Below, piece by piece: positions 23,559 through 36,170 of a stretch of DNA of 64,000 bases. Origin of the DNA: Erythrocercus mccallii (taxonomy: Eukaryota; Chordata; Aves; Passeriformes; Dicruridae); assembly GCA_013397435.1 (NCBI GenBank), contig VZRG01001053.1:62001-126000 (forward strand), read 5' to 3'. Positions within the stretch are counted from its first letter, which is position 1; the number at the start of each line of letters is the position of its first letter. The notes below the pieces were generated by a model. The model was not told where the DNA came from. It ran no database searches and saw only the letters and a program-made list of their open reading frames with translations. The translations under genes were made by a program, and so were the position numbers.

Positions 23559-23858
23559 AGTCATAGAATTAAGATTGGAAAGACCTCTAAGATCATTGAG
23601 TCCAACCATTATCCAGCACTGCCAAGTCACCACTAAACCACGTCCCCCAAGTGCCACATCTTCATGTCTTTTAAATACCTACAAGGGTGGTGACACCACA
23701 CTTCCATGGGCAGCCCATTCAGCTAGACAACCCCTTCAGTGAATTAATTTTTCCTAATATCTAATCTAAACTTCCTCTTCGTGGTGCAATTTGAGGCCAT
23801 TCCCTTTTGCCTTATTGTTTGTTTCTTGGGAGAAGAGACTGTCATCCACCTTACTAAT
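23559..23858 (-). mobile_element. CR1 LINE 3' fragment, minus strand
   Basis: Begins with the reverse complement of a CR1 3' terminus ('agtcatagaattaagattgg', then 'aaagacctctaagatcattg' and 'agtccaacca'). It continues through 'cactgccaagtcaccactaa' and 'ccacgtcccccaagtgccac', then the ORF2 C-terminal region ('cttccatgggcagcccattc'), to 'cttgggagaagagactg'. About 300 bp remain. It is better preserved than the copies near 1 kb and 19 kb and may be younger. The frame is not intact. Confidence 0.88.
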
Positions 23859-25011
23859 TTTTGCTCTTAGCTAAGAACAGGAAGACTGTGAAGGCAATTT
23901 ATAGGATGCTGCATTTCCCCGGAAATGTCCTCATGTCACTGTGGAGTGTCAAGATGTAAAGCCTGAATTAAAACAGAGATCTGCAGAGATCTGAGCCACC
24001 GTTCCTATGTTGCAATACGTCTATTTGGTTTTTTCTGAGTGTTTTTATGACACTCAGGTGATTTGTTGGAAGGTGGTGTAAGAAGCATTCGGACAAAGAC
24101 ACATCAGGTGCCTCAAGTGGAGAGGAACCATACTGGTGACAAAGCTTGCAAACAGGTCCTTAAAAATCTACAAGACCTGTTTAACCTGTTATGAAGTGGT
24201 ACAATCTGGTGCTGGAAAGCTAGCAAAGATTTCTCAGGGGATGAGTGCAATCAAGAGCATTTATTATTTCCAATTAGCTAAAATCTTGCAGTGTTCTTGT
24301 CTATTAGCTGACCAAAGCAGATTCACAGAAATGCTTTTCCTTACCTTTTTTTTCCTCCATGTTCAGCTGCACCCATGAGGGGGGAAAATAAGGGAGACAA
24401 TGCATCAGTGGGATTTAATGACAATCCGGCCAAGAGGTAGAAGTCAACCCTCTTCCTTTTCTGCCTTCAAGCAAAGACAAAGTCTATAGATTGCAAAAAA
24501 TGAAACAAAATGCCTAAACCTCATGAGCTAATGGACTCTGCCTTCACTTTTTTCATCATTTTGCAGTTTCATTCATGACGTCTTCTTCTGGGCTACCTGC
24601 AGAATAGATTGTCCTTAATCCTTTATGACATACTTATCTACGAGAGATAATTGAGACAGTTCAGACTCATGATGATCACAGCCTACATTGCTTTTTTTAT
24701 CCCAAAAGCTCAGTCCATCTGATAGTGGCTTTGCTCCTGATGCTTCAGTGGGGTGGCAGATGGGCTTCAGAAGTGTTCTGCTTGCACTGGGTTGTTGGTA
24801 GCCTTCAAATAACCTGTTATAATGAGCGTTTATGCTACACAAGAGGCACCATGGTAATGGCTTTAGACACAGTCTGCTGAGGTGTCCTGAGCATCCCTCC
24901 ACCTCTTCCAAGAGACCTGGGTTTCAGTTGCGGTGCACCAAGCACAGTCCAGAGGAAGCAGGAAACAGTGGGAAATTGAAGCAGCAGTTATTTTTGAAGA
25001 ACAACACAGGT

Positions 25012-25044
25012 TAATAATTATGTTTAGCTGGTTTATAATTATTA
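25012..25044. repeat. AT-rich inverted repeat, 10-bp arms, 13-nt loop
   Basis: TAATAATTAT (25012-25021) and ATAATTATTA (25035-25044) are exact reverse complements. All-AT arms make a chance match more likely than for the other palindromes. Confidence 0.75.
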
Positions 25045-25338
25045 GGCTGCAAATAGCAATAATCAAATGAAATGGTCTGTGAGAGTGAACAGTTTCATCT
25101 CAGGGAGGAAATGGAAAAGGGAGGAACTGCAAGAGGGCAGCAAAGCAAGAGGGTTCCCAACTGTTTTAGAACAAGGTAGCCCACATGGGTGCTTGCACAG
25201 CTGGCCTAAGTAATTTTTAAGATAACATGACACTGTGGCACAAAGGGAGAACCCCTCTCAGCACCAACACCCATTCTACTCACCAGCTCACTGAGACAGG
25301 CAGCAGTACTGCTGAGTCCATGCCTTTCCTGTGCATTT

Positions 25339-25349
25339 CCCCCCCCCCC
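25339..25349 (+). repeat. C11 homopolymer
   Basis: Eleven consecutive C within a pyrimidine-rich stretch, giving a G11 run on the other strand. Confidence 0.9.
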
Positions 25350-27369
25350 TTTCTACAACTGTGTCTAGGGAAGAAAGTAGTATATATGAACCCTAATTCT
25401 CTATTTATTTTCTTTATAGTATAAAGATGACAGGAGGTCTATGGATAAACAGTGTGAGAAGGAAAACAGTGTGACAAATAAATTAGACCTACATTTCTCT
25501 TATTCCATCTCCTTCTCGCTATGGAAATAGGTGACAGTTGTTTTGAAAAGTCAGATAAATGGTGCAGCATTTTGTCCTTTTTTTTAATCCACTCTTCAAG
25601 CTAGCTATGAAAAAGATGTAGGATGTTTAGTTATATATATACCAGGTGTGAATGCTTATTCTAAAATGACTGTCTCTCCCTCCTCTTTTGGTGCATAGCA
25701 GTCAGAAACAAATAATACATTTTACCAAATATGAAATTCTAATTAAAGGAAGTAGGAAATGGGTCAGTTAACAAATATATCGAAGTGCTTAATGCAAATT
25801 TGTTTTCTCTCCCTGACAAGAGTGTTAGACATTAATTTATATCTATGGTAAATGATTTGTAGAAAAATTTTTCTTTATCCTTTATGGAAAAATAAAAGAT
25901 GCTATTGAGGTTGCTTTTTTTTCAAAATTCATCTTATTTCAGACAAATTTCCATGACACACAGTGTTTGTAACACAATAATGTTTAAATCCAAGCAACAG
26001 ACCACAACCCATCATGCTGGGTGCTGTCAGAAAAAGTTAACATGGTTCCTGACCCATTGCTGTGTGTTTTCCAATTTGAACACACAGACTCTCCCTTTGG
26101 CTGTTTAGATAGGGGAGAATGGAAACTCTGTGGGCAAAAATGCCTCCATTTTGATCAGCACCATGATCAAATGATCAATGATGTCTTGATTCAAACCTAA
26201 TTTCTGGCACTGAGGAAAGGCTGCTGGAAGTGTAAGCCAGAAAAATGATGGAGGAGAGGAGCAGAAGCATTTCTTTGCCATTTCCAAAAGAAACTAATAA
26301 AGCACCAAGATTGATACTCTCTTTCTGCTGAGCTGAATCTGTGGAATGGACCCTTGAAAGACAAAAATCCAGCTCTGTGGAATCCACTTACATTTCAAAC
26401 ACAGAAGCCTTCATTTCATGCTGCAACAGGAATCTCCTCCAGGCCACAAAGGAGCAGAGCCCATCAATGCGTTCATTAGTCCTGCTGCACTAGCACTCAC
26501 AGATTTGCTCAATAAAAATGCCAAATCCAATACCCAAGCATCTTCAGTATTTCCCTTTGTAGCTTTTAATGTTTTTCTGTTTCCTTTGAGTCCTAGACAG
26601 AGAGATCTCTACATTTAAGGCAAAATTGTCAGGGCCACTGCCATGCTGGATATCCAGATGCAGAACATCTGTCAGTCTCTGGATGTCCAGGACCTCCCTG
26701 GATTTAGGGTAATATTGTTGTGACAGGTTGTGATCAGTGCCACTATTGAGCTAAGACAGGAGAATTGTGCATTTTGGTAGTGATTGACATGTTTTGAACT
26801 CTGGATATGAGCTCCATCCCAGTTAATGACAGGATTGTCAGTGGTTTGAGATGGGCCATCATTTGACATCCAGTTTTTTTATCCAGCACCTGAAAAAGGG
26901 AATGTTAACTCTTCCTTAGGTACACAGAAAGCTTTGGAGAGTAGATTTCCTTCCTCTGCTACTTAACTCCACTACAGCAAACCTTTGCACCGTACCACCA
27001 GCAGCATTATAACCCAAACAAGGTTCACTCTGACACCTTTTCTAGTTGTCTTTAATATACAAACCTGTTGTGGCTGCTTCTGCTATAACTTCAAGGCTTG
27101 TACAAAGAATTAGAAGCTACAGACTACACCAGTTAACCTAAACCACTGTTTCAAAGCTCTGTGATTTTTACACCATGAGTGCTTGATTGGAGCACCCACA
27201 CTTTGGAACATTATGTATGTTATGCAGAAAAATAGATAGTTAAATGATATTGTGGTTGTTTGGAAGAAGTCTAGTCACAAAACACCTACTTCTCCTTGTT
27301 TCTAAGTGGTTTTGCAGATGTCTGAAGTTTCTCCATAAAAAAAAATGGAAATAACTGTATCTTGGAATT

Positions 27370-27381
27370 AAAAAAAAAAAA
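27370..27381 (+). repeat. A12 homopolymer
   Basis: Twelve consecutive A after 'ggaatt'. No recognisable retroposed body precedes it. Confidence 0.85.
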
Positions 27382-27794
27382 GGCAGCAAATTCAATTAAA
27401 ATTCTTTCTACAGAAACATGACATGCTGGACAAAAATATGGCACAGATCATTCCCAGGTCCAGCATGAACAAACGCTAGATGATTTTCAAACTTGCACTA
27501 GTCTCAATGCAGGAACTGCAAGATTTTTTTTCCATAATCTAATGCTTAAAATGTTAAATATAATTATTTAATATATAACATGTTTCTAATGAGAGCCCTA
27601 ATGACAAATTGTTGACAATTTTCTCTACCCATCAAAAATTTCTGGAACAAAAACTCACATCAGACTTTTCATGTAAAGCTTTTTCTCCAGCCCACTGTTA
27701 GCTACCTTGGAAGGAGGAACTAGTTTTGATACCTTTGGACAAGACAGGAAAGAAACATCTCCATAAAGGATATCAGTCAAGAGAGGAGCTGGCA

Positions 27795-27831
27795 ATACTC
27801 AGGATATACTCAGGAAATACTCAGGAAATAC
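27795..27831. repeat. Minisatellite, 11-bp unit x3
   Basis: Three tandem copies of about atactcaggaa with small changes, ending in 'ataca'. It directly precedes the possible retroelement end at 27840. Confidence 0.85.
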
Positions 27832-27839
27832 ACCAGAAA

Positions 27840-28330
27840 GGCGCCTAACTTTATTGTACTTAAAACAAGTCTAAAGAAAACAAAAACTATTAATACTAAC
27901 TAAAATAAAAATATTCATAGTATCAATTCATCTAACATATATAATTTGTCTCAGCATAGGCTACAAGACTGCAATGTAAATGTCAGATTTCTTGATTTGC
28001 CATACTTTGATGTCTTAGGTCCCCAGGAACTGGACCTAAACTCTCAAGCAGCTCAGAAAAAGTTTCTAAGTAACCAATCTACTGGCCAATTCTTTGCAAA
28101 TCTTCAGAAAAGGTGCGAATTTCTTCAACATTTTTCTTCTGGCTATATGCCTTTCTTTCCTAGGAATAGTGACCTCCAACATTTCACATTCTTACTTAGC
28201 CAAACTACATGCCATGTACCCTTTCTCATTCATTTCCACCTTGTCACTCAGACTAAAATCAGAGCAGCCGTTTTGCTGAGGGCTTCCTACCCCCAGGTTT
28301 TGTAGACAAAAATTCAGCACTTCTCGCCTT
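27840..28330 (-). mobile_element. Possible minus-strand retroelement 3' portion
   Basis: The minus strand has AATAAA (complement of tttatt at 27850-27855) close to the left edge and an A-rich interior (27860-27930 on plus), followed by lower-AT sequence to about 28310. The layout suggests a reversed LTR or retroposed 3' end, with weak resemblance to songbird ERV repeats. The 119-codon plus-strand frame (27946-28305) over it has no recognised domain, and I do not call it a gene. Confidence 0.2.
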
Positions 28331-29500
28331 TTTTTTTTCAGCTAATAAAGTTACTACAAAGATGTTTCATAATAGTGAGGATTGTATCTGAGAGCGAAGC
28401 TGGAAAACACTCCTGTTAAATGTTGTCCATACTATATATGATTGAAAATCCAGGACAACTAAATGAAGCAGAGATAAGCAAAGTTCTTCTAAATGAAGAA
28501 TTGGTCAAAAGATAAATAACAATGACTTATCCTCATGCCTCAAGTAAAAACATTAACAGAAATATAAAGACTTCTGAAATGAGCATTGCATAAAATTCCA
28601 GGATACTGAAAGTCAAGTGTAATAGAAATTTGATTTGATAACACTAGTTCTGTTTAATAACTACATTTTCTTTGGATCAGCCCTCCATCTCATGAAGACT
28701 GGCTCATAAAGAAAAGAAGCACTGCTATTATTGGAATAACAGTTTTTAGAAACTGCAGTCACCTGATTTCTGCAGGATTATCTTTTTAATTATGTTTAAT
28801 CTACATGACAATCAGAGAAAGGAGACCTTGAAAACCTGATTAAAAGAGAAGCTGTGCTGCAGATGCAATCATTGACTGTTGTGGTCCATAGTGGAATGAA
28901 AATATTGATGCCCTGCTATGGGTACCTTTGCATAAGCACAAGCAATTGAATTAGTACTTCTGGAAAAGTTGCTTTCTTTAGAAGAAGTTTGTTTTTCCCC
29001 AGCTAGAGTGTGGTTACCAGCTATCTTCCTTGGGTGTAACACTGTGAAGTAAAATGGTTTGCTGTTCATGATCTCATGTCACAACATCTATTTCACTTAC
29101 CACACCATTTTAATGTAATGCAAAATGCAAAATGTTGCATGTCACAGATGGCTGAAATCTGATATTCCACTAACAGTTCCATTAAGACTCTTGTTGATTT
29201 AAATAATTGATTGTACTTCATGTTCCAATGGGCTTTGAAAGCCAACATGGTCAGTTGCTTCATCTCAGCCAGAGAACAGTGTCTTCCAGATATGGGGTTG
29301 TAACTTAATTACTTTTGAGTATGTCCCTATATACTGAGACTTCAGTTATTCTTCTAAAAGAAAAAGAAGCCCAACCAGTGACGCAATGAGATTGCAGAAC
29401 TAATCCCTGGCAGAAACTCCCTTGGAATCAATCCAAAGACGTGCTAACCTCAGAGAGCTTCAGTCCTGACTAAACACAGGAACCTATTTATCACTTAAAG

Positions 29501-29515
29501 AAAAAAAAAAAAAAA
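29501..29515 (+). repeat. A15 homopolymer
   Basis: Fifteen consecutive A, the longest mononucleotide run noticed in the window. It could be a retroposon tail, but the preceding sequence is not recognisable as a LINE, SINE or processed pseudogene. Confidence 0.9.
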
Positions 29516-29999
29516 GAACCCCACTATACTGCAATTAATTCTTCCCCTTGTACAATGATTCACCACTATCCTCCTAGCCTGCAAAGACAGAAAAAAGCAG
29601 GAAAATCATCATCTCGGGCAGATACATGGACCTTCTTCAAAAATTAAAACATTTTCTTTCTCTAATTAGTGCTATGTATTTTGTGAGTTATTGTTTGGTT
29701 AATTCCGTTGAACATCACTGCCAATTAACTGAGGAAATGCCCTTCTACAGCTGAATAGAATGCTTCATAATTTTGTATATTACTGGCTAATTGGGATAAA
29801 GGTATCATGAGTCTCAAAACCTGTAGATGAAATTATTTGCAGACCAAAAGCATACAAAATGTACTGTATAAATCCAGTGCACTTTTTTTTTATGTTAATT
29901 ACCTTTTGCTTCATGAGAACATACTGAAAACTGTGGCCTCACAAGCTCCTGAACTTGAAACATTATTATCATGCAACTCTCCAAAATAAAAGTGACTGA

Positions 30000-30310
30000 A
30001 AACCCTTAAACCAGGCTGCTGCTGAATTAAGTTCTCCTTACTTTGGGGATTTTTTCCCCTGTAATTATGTATCTACTTCCATTGCATTTGCTAAAGCCAT
30101 TAAATATTTAATTTGTACTTGATTCTTCTTTCATGGCTGGAGTTCATCAGCTACCCTTACTTGGACTAGGTACTAATGCTGACACACGACATGCATTTAA
30201 AAGAACACTCCTGTAGACTTGTTACTGGAATGTAATTATTAACAAACCATAAGGCCAGTTTTCTTTCTGCTTAAATGTCATTTGGGCTCAATTACATGAT
30301 ACTAAGATGA
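30000..30310. promoter_or_regulatory. Candidate conserved noncoding element
   Basis: Complex AT-rich sequence with homeodomain cores TAATTA at 30062-30067 and 30233-30238, a 'gcatttgc' word and a 'catgcattt' word. No repeat signature. The call rests on texture alone. Confidence 0.22.
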
Positions 30311-30816
30311 ACAGGTCATTAAATTCTTTACTCTATTGATTCTAGTTTTAGCTGAGCTCTGTTCATTTTTTATTTGAGCTCATTTTCTTTGGTTTGAACT
30401 TTGACTATGTTATTTGATTCAAAGTTATCTTCCACGGAAATTCTTGAGAGGCCTTATATCCCTGCATACATCCCTGTTTTCTAGTTGCTGTTAACTTTTC
30501 CAGGGCATTTTTTCTCTTTCAAGATACTGTGCCGTGGCTGCAGTGTTCACAAAGCCTCCTAAGTCTCTAGGACCCTACTCTTCTATATTTATGCTTCTGG
30601 CCTTGAAAGGGGCTGCAGTGAGGACGAAAGACTCCAAGAACTGTCACATACATGGTATGGATGGGAATGGAAAGGCTGAGCCTCTTTCAGATGGGAGGAC
30701 CCTGTAGGCAAAATCCTGTGGATTTACAGCTGGTGGGGCAGCAGCAGTGGGAGCAGAGGCTGCATGCAGCAGCCAGCCACTCCGAGATAACTCAGCTGAG
30801 GGCAATTTCCTTGATG

Positions 30817-30840
30817 TGGGGCTCTGCCCCAGAGTGGGGC
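30817..30840. repeat. Overlapping alternative hairpins (TGGGGC / GCCCCA)
   Basis: TGGGGC occurs at 30817-30822 and 30835-30840, and its complement GCCCCA at 30826-30831, each separated by 3 nt. The central arm can pair with either neighbour. Small and possibly accidental, within a GC-richer zone. Confidence 0.7.
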
Positions 30841-32138
30841 TTCTTTGGTTCTATGTGACTGTGAGAAGGACCACTGCAACTTCCAGTAAGCTCCAGAGGT
30901 TTCAGGAGGTGTAGAAAGACAAGAGTTAATTGGAGAGGCAAAGCCTTGGTGCTGTGCCTACCCACAGCCTGCTAGATAAAACTTGCTAGAAAGGCTCCTG
31001 AAGTCACGAAGTCCAGTCTCCAGATCCACGTGTGACATTGCTGAGAAGTTAAATGGGATGGATAAAAAAATTAAGAAATAACGCGTCTCTAACAAAGTAC
31101 AAAAATATCATATTTCCTGGAACCTGATTTTGCATGCAACAGAGTTTAGCAATTGAAAATCAGTCATGGTCCAAATGCATTTTTCAGCTAGCTTTCCCAA
31201 GTGAGAAGATTCTTACATAAACTACATCATTTTTGCAATGGAAAGGAGTAGTGTTTCTGGGAAAAAGAGTCTGCCCTGTTTCAGAGTTGACTTTTTCTCT
31301 AGATGGTGGTAATGACTGCCTCTTTGAGATAATTACACTGTCTTTCTCACTAACATGAAATATGATTGTTGATGATGCATGTGCCAGATAGGAATTTATA
31401 AATAAACACTTCTCAAATCACACAGGGGTCATCCAAAGCTCCCTCTTATCACTGCAATGATAGGCTGGGTATGAACCTGCAAACCAGAAGGGAATAGTCT
31501 GGACTTGTGAAACCCTTCAGTGCTTTTCAGTCAACTTATCATACCCTTGAACCTATGCAGGAAGTGTCAGCATCCTGAGACCAGAAGACCTAGGCTGACC
31601 ATCTTTTCTTGTCTAACCTAAAAAGTACTAGAATTCGACCAAGCTTTAGCCTTCAATCATCACAGTGACACAGTAACTGCAAGAGGAGAGAAGGACTACA
31701 TAGGCTCTTCTAGGATGGTACTAGAGGTAGAGATAATTAAAACCCAATCCATGTCTGTTGTACCATGGTTGTGCCACTTGTAATAAAAGAAATCATTACA
31801 AGGGGAAGAAGGGACAAGCAGAAATGTGATACTGTCACTGTTGATTGACCATGCTGTAGCAATATGAAGCTGAATTCTTTCAGATAGGGAGAAGAAGGAA
31901 TTGATTGCTCCCAACTTCTTGCTGAGCACTGTATTATTCTGAAGCATAGATTGCTAGTTCAATTATTAAGCTGGTATACAAAAAAGTTCTCCTTTTTAAA
32001 CAATGAAAAGGCACACACTCTCCTTTCATCTCATTTAATACTTTGAGCAAGAATACTGCTGCTTTCAGGTGGTCCATGCTTTCCATCCAAAGATACCTAA
32101 TTCCCAGAAGGGACAAGGATTTCACCTTTTTCTTCTGG

Positions 32139-32166
32139 CATGGCACAGACACCATGGCACAGACAC
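32139..32166. repeat. Tandem duplication of a 14-mer
   Basis: Two exact adjacent copies of catggcacagacac, a recent small duplication. Confidence 0.9.
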
Positions 32167-33239
32167 CTTCAATGTCCTTCAAGGCTCCAGGTGTTTTTGT
32201 GTCTTAACTCTAAGCTCCATAGCAGGAGGCAATGTTTACCAGACAATATCCAGCAGCTCTGTATAAAAGTGATGCTTAAGTTGGTATCACCAAAGATAAT
32301 GGGATTACAATGAGACTTACCTTTGTAGAGAAAACTTGGATTTTGTATGTTGTGGAGAGGGACAGAGAATAAAGGGGAAATGAACAAGTGTTGACAACAA
32401 CAGCCAAAAAAAGGACATTCCAGTCAAGGGGCACACCTGAGAAATTTGGATATAGAAAGGAACCTCTCCCAGTTTTCTATCCCTATTTCAGGGATGCCAC
32501 TTCAAGGGAGCAAGCCAGAAACACTTGCCTCCTTTTCAGGACTTCACAGTTTCCAAGTCTGTTTTCTCTCACCCTACTGCACATTTTTTCTCTTCACTTG
32601 GAGAACTAGAGCAGCATGTAATGAGCCATGTTTTTCATCTACTCCTAGCCCTAGGAACCCTATTGATCTCATCAGTGTTAAATTAGCCTTGATAGTGATA
32701 TGGTATTTTGAACACTACTAAGCTGCAATGCTGCCACCTCCTAAACAAGCCACGGGCTTTGTTTCAAATGAACACAGCAACTGATTAATCAATACTGAAA
32801 GGTTATCAAAAACTGCCTCCTGATTGCAGGTTTTCATGATGCCCAAGGACTTTTTGTTTCTTCCCAGTTATATGAAAAGACATGGAGGATTTTTAGTGCT
32901 TTTACTGCCTTCTTCTGGAGCCTTGTTTTCTCCTTCAGGCAGTCTACCTTCTTCCCACGCAATCTCCTGATTCCAATGGAACTTCCCCTACCCCTCTGCC
33001 CAGAGGGGTCACAGCCAGGTCCTGCTCTCCAAAGGAAACCATAATAGGCTGGCTGCTTCCTAGGGTCTAACTCCACTGTCTGTGTATGACTGGCATGAAC
33101 AAAGTGTTCCCCACTGCCTGAAAGGGTCTCACTCTCTGGGTTTCTGACTGCCTGCTTTCAGAGAGCAGAATATTGAGGCATAAAGCTCCTTGAGGACCCC
33201 CCAAGATAAACATGGCCATGGCATGCTTCTATCTTCTAC

Positions 33240-33980
33240 TGGGTCTACTCAATAGTTTGTTGGATTCTGTGATAAAAAAAAAAGGCTTGCAGAAGGAGCA
33301 GGGAGGCCCAGAGTAGGAGTGGGAGGTGAACTCCATTAAGTCAACTGCGGCCAGTGGATTCCCCTGCCTTGGCCCCTCCTGGTTGTCACCCATGTGCTGG
33401 GTGAGACTCCTCAAGATGAGTCCATGGGACAGACTGCCGAGGTCACTAGAAAGATGGGGAGGAACAAAATTCTCTATGGGGAAAGAGCACTTAGGATGGG
33501 ATGCTAGGAGAAGGGAACAAAGCTGGCAAAAGTGAGGAAACAAGTGGTACTGGGAAGAAACAAGCACAGGAAAACAGAGGTAAATCAGAGGAAAAATGGG
33601 GCTGGTGCCATTTGAGTCCTGCTCTGTCCACATCTCCAGACAGCACAGCCTCTCCTGTCTTCCCTTGAAACTCTGTTCCTGATGATTTTCTCAGGTAAGT
33701 GCTCCCCATGTCCTGTGCCCATGTGCAGAAGCACCAAGTGCCCTCCCTCCCACAGGGCTGGAACCATGGGGCCAGCACCAGAGAGATGAGGGCTTGTAGG
33801 CTTGAGGTGCAACCATGGACAAGGGCAGGCCCATGAGGAGATGAGGAGAGGACAGTGAGGAGATGACAGGCTCCTCAGGTGCTGGAGGGCACCCTGGAGA
33901 GAACCAGGGCTCTGTCAGCTGGTGGCTGTGTGTGGTGGAATGTGTGTGCCTGTCCTGTCTGTTGCAGTTCCTGCACTACC
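33240..33980. other. GC-richer zone, unidentified
   Basis: Higher G+C than its surroundings, with overlapping 70-135 codon frames on both strands and none resembling a protein family. A 5' splice-like 'caggtaagt' occurs at 33693-33701, but no matching exon can be argued. It may be an old repeat or a noncoding exon. Confidence 0.3.
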
Positions 33981-34901
33981 ACACAATATGAATCACTGAC
34001 ATGCTCAAGTGAGAACGGGGGGATGACTACAGGCTAATTGTTGATACAATCTGATATGGGGGAAGATTCGTGTTCTGGGCTTCACTCTTAATGAGTGTTT
34101 AACTACATGATATAAATCAAAGAGGCTTGGGGAAAAATAAGTCTCTTTAGCCTACACAGCACTTGTAGATAGCAGCTGGGTTATTGCTTTAAACATCCAT
34201 CTCCCCTCTTTTCAAGTAAGCAAGTTAATTTGAAAAGGAATCAGTAAAAATGAAATCTTACCTTTAAAAAGTTCTGAAGAAAATGTTAACAATCTTCAGC
34301 GTTGTCAAGGCTTTTACATAAAGGTTTGCCTGCCCTAATACCTTATAAGAAAAGACATTTTGTACCAAACTTCAGAAGAGGTTTGACATTCTGCATCCCA
34401 AAAAGCACAAGGTGTGTTCTCATAGTCCAGAAGAATCTGATGTGGATTTCTTACCTCTCCTCAGCATCCTGGACACTCTCTGCCTTGAAATTTCTGCAGA
34501 TTCCATGTTTTAGCACATCATCTTACCTCTGTGTTGATCCACAGCACCAAGGGGCATTTGTGAATGGCCAGGGAAGCACCTGTCTGCCAAGGTGCCTTTG
34601 CCTTGAGCTGCACATGGGTTCAGTCCCCTCCTGAGGGTACAAAGAGGTTTTTCGAGAAAATAATTTGCCTCACGCATATTCCTAGAACCTTAGAATGGCA
34701 TGTTTGTTTTCTACTAGATCGTTAACTCTTTAAGGTTTGCTTTAAGAATAAAACCAGCTTTTTACAGCATTTGTCCCTTAAAGAAAATATTAGAGAAAAA
34801 AGTTTCAGCTCACCTTGTTTGCACATTGGGCTGAATTTTGGCTGATTCTTGCCTTGTTGAGTCTGGTCCTAAAGTATGCTGAAGGATTCCTTCCAGAGTG
34901 T

Positions 34902-35125
34902 AGGAATTTAATGTATAATACATATTATATACTGTTAAAATAATGTATAATATCTAACATATACTATTAATATATTCAATACATTTAAGAGATATATGTG
35001 ATAAGTAACATATTCATACATAATATAACATAATATGTAATATAAATTATACATGTTGTGTTGTATATCATGTCATATTTTATATTTTTTAATATATAGT
35101 ATATTATGCATCATTTATATTTCTA
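34902..35125. repeat. AT-rich low-complexity tract
   Basis: About 220 bp almost entirely of A and T, built from degenerate 'aatataacata', 'tatacat' and 'atgtaatat' words with scattered C and G. There is no exact repeat unit. It is likely a decayed TA-rich satellite-like tract with low melting stability. Confidence 0.85.
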
Positions 35126-35929
35126 GAAGTGCAAGTTAGGGAGAATTCTACATTGATATTTCCTTTAATTTTTTGCCACTTGAAAAGTAATCTCTTTATG
35201 AGAATAAATTTTATTAAGGTGAGGAAAGAATTGATCTATTAAGTCATCCTGTGTCTATTTCTGCTCTACTGTCACCCTATACAAATTGCACCCTTTATTG
35301 CACCACCTTCATCAGACCTTCCCTGTTTATACAAGCACATGGTCCTCTGTGCAGAATTGTCATAGCCTGTCCCTATCTACTGCCTGCAGTTTTAAGGTAA
35401 AAACACACATTTCTGGAGAAGCTTTAAGCACTCTCCTGCCAATGATCCCTCTGCACTGCTGACCTGTGGAAGCAGGAAACCTGTATGACAGCCAGAGTCC
35501 TCTGTTTATTATACTCTCAGGGTTCTAAAGTGAAATTTTGTTCCATTAAACCCTGTCCTCTCTGTTAGTTGACAGTATTCCCCACTAGTTACTGCCCAAC
35601 AAAAAATGTCTGAGATGAAGGCGAAGATGGATTTTTGTTCAAGAGAAAACAGCTGTAAAAATTTCCCAAACATTGCACTGACTTCAAACTCTCACACTTT
35701 ACCAAGAAATTTTATGTCAAACAGTGTAGGAAGTTTCCTGAGAGAGAAGAAAATGCTATTCTCCATCCACACTTGCATCTCTGGCCCCCTGAAGAAAAAA
35801 AAAAGGCAAACACCTTAGATGGGTTTCCTTATTTAGACTTTACTATAGCTTTTAGAAGCACTTTTCTCATATAGTTATACAAAAATCTAAGCTTAGCATT
35901 ATCTTGTTACAAAAGTGGGGGAATTGTAA

Positions 35930-36170
35930 AGCTGAATCAATATGACTTTGAAAGCTGCTATTTAATTAGTTTCAGTTGATTAGACAGACATTTGAGTTTA
36001 TAACAGCGCAGGCTGCTGGGATTAAAGGGCAATAATATCTAAATATATTTTCTGGTAACAGTTTTGTCCATGTTATAAGCACATCTGCAGATGGCAGCAA
36101 AAAAATTAATCTGTGGGAGGTGAATTTATCTATTAAAATGACATATGATACAGCATTCTTCCACCTTATC
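35930..36170. promoter_or_regulatory. Candidate conserved noncoding element
   Basis: Contains TAATTA (35963-35968), 'gggattaaaggg' and a partial CTCF-like word (36084-36098, with mismatches in the first three bases). No repeat signature. The call rests on texture alone. Confidence 0.25.

Larger units (their letters stand above)
23859..27790. other. Unique noncoding DNA
   Basis: No exon or interspersed repeat recognised. Contains a C11 tract (25339-25349), an AT-rich inverted repeat (25012-25044) and, near 26650-26690, an imperfect 'ctggatatccag' / 'ctggatgtccag' repetition. Confidence 0.5.

Noticed and set aside
27946..28305. 119-codon plus-strand open frame
   Set aside because: No recognised motif, and it lies antisense to a possible retroelement end.
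29501..29515. A15 run as tail of a processed pseudogene or SINE
   Set aside because: The preceding few hundred bases resemble no gene, tRNA-like head or LINE end.
33693..33701. Perfect-looking 5' splice site caggtaagt
   Set aside because: No credible upstream coding exon or partner acceptor can be argued. Such 9-mers occur by chance.
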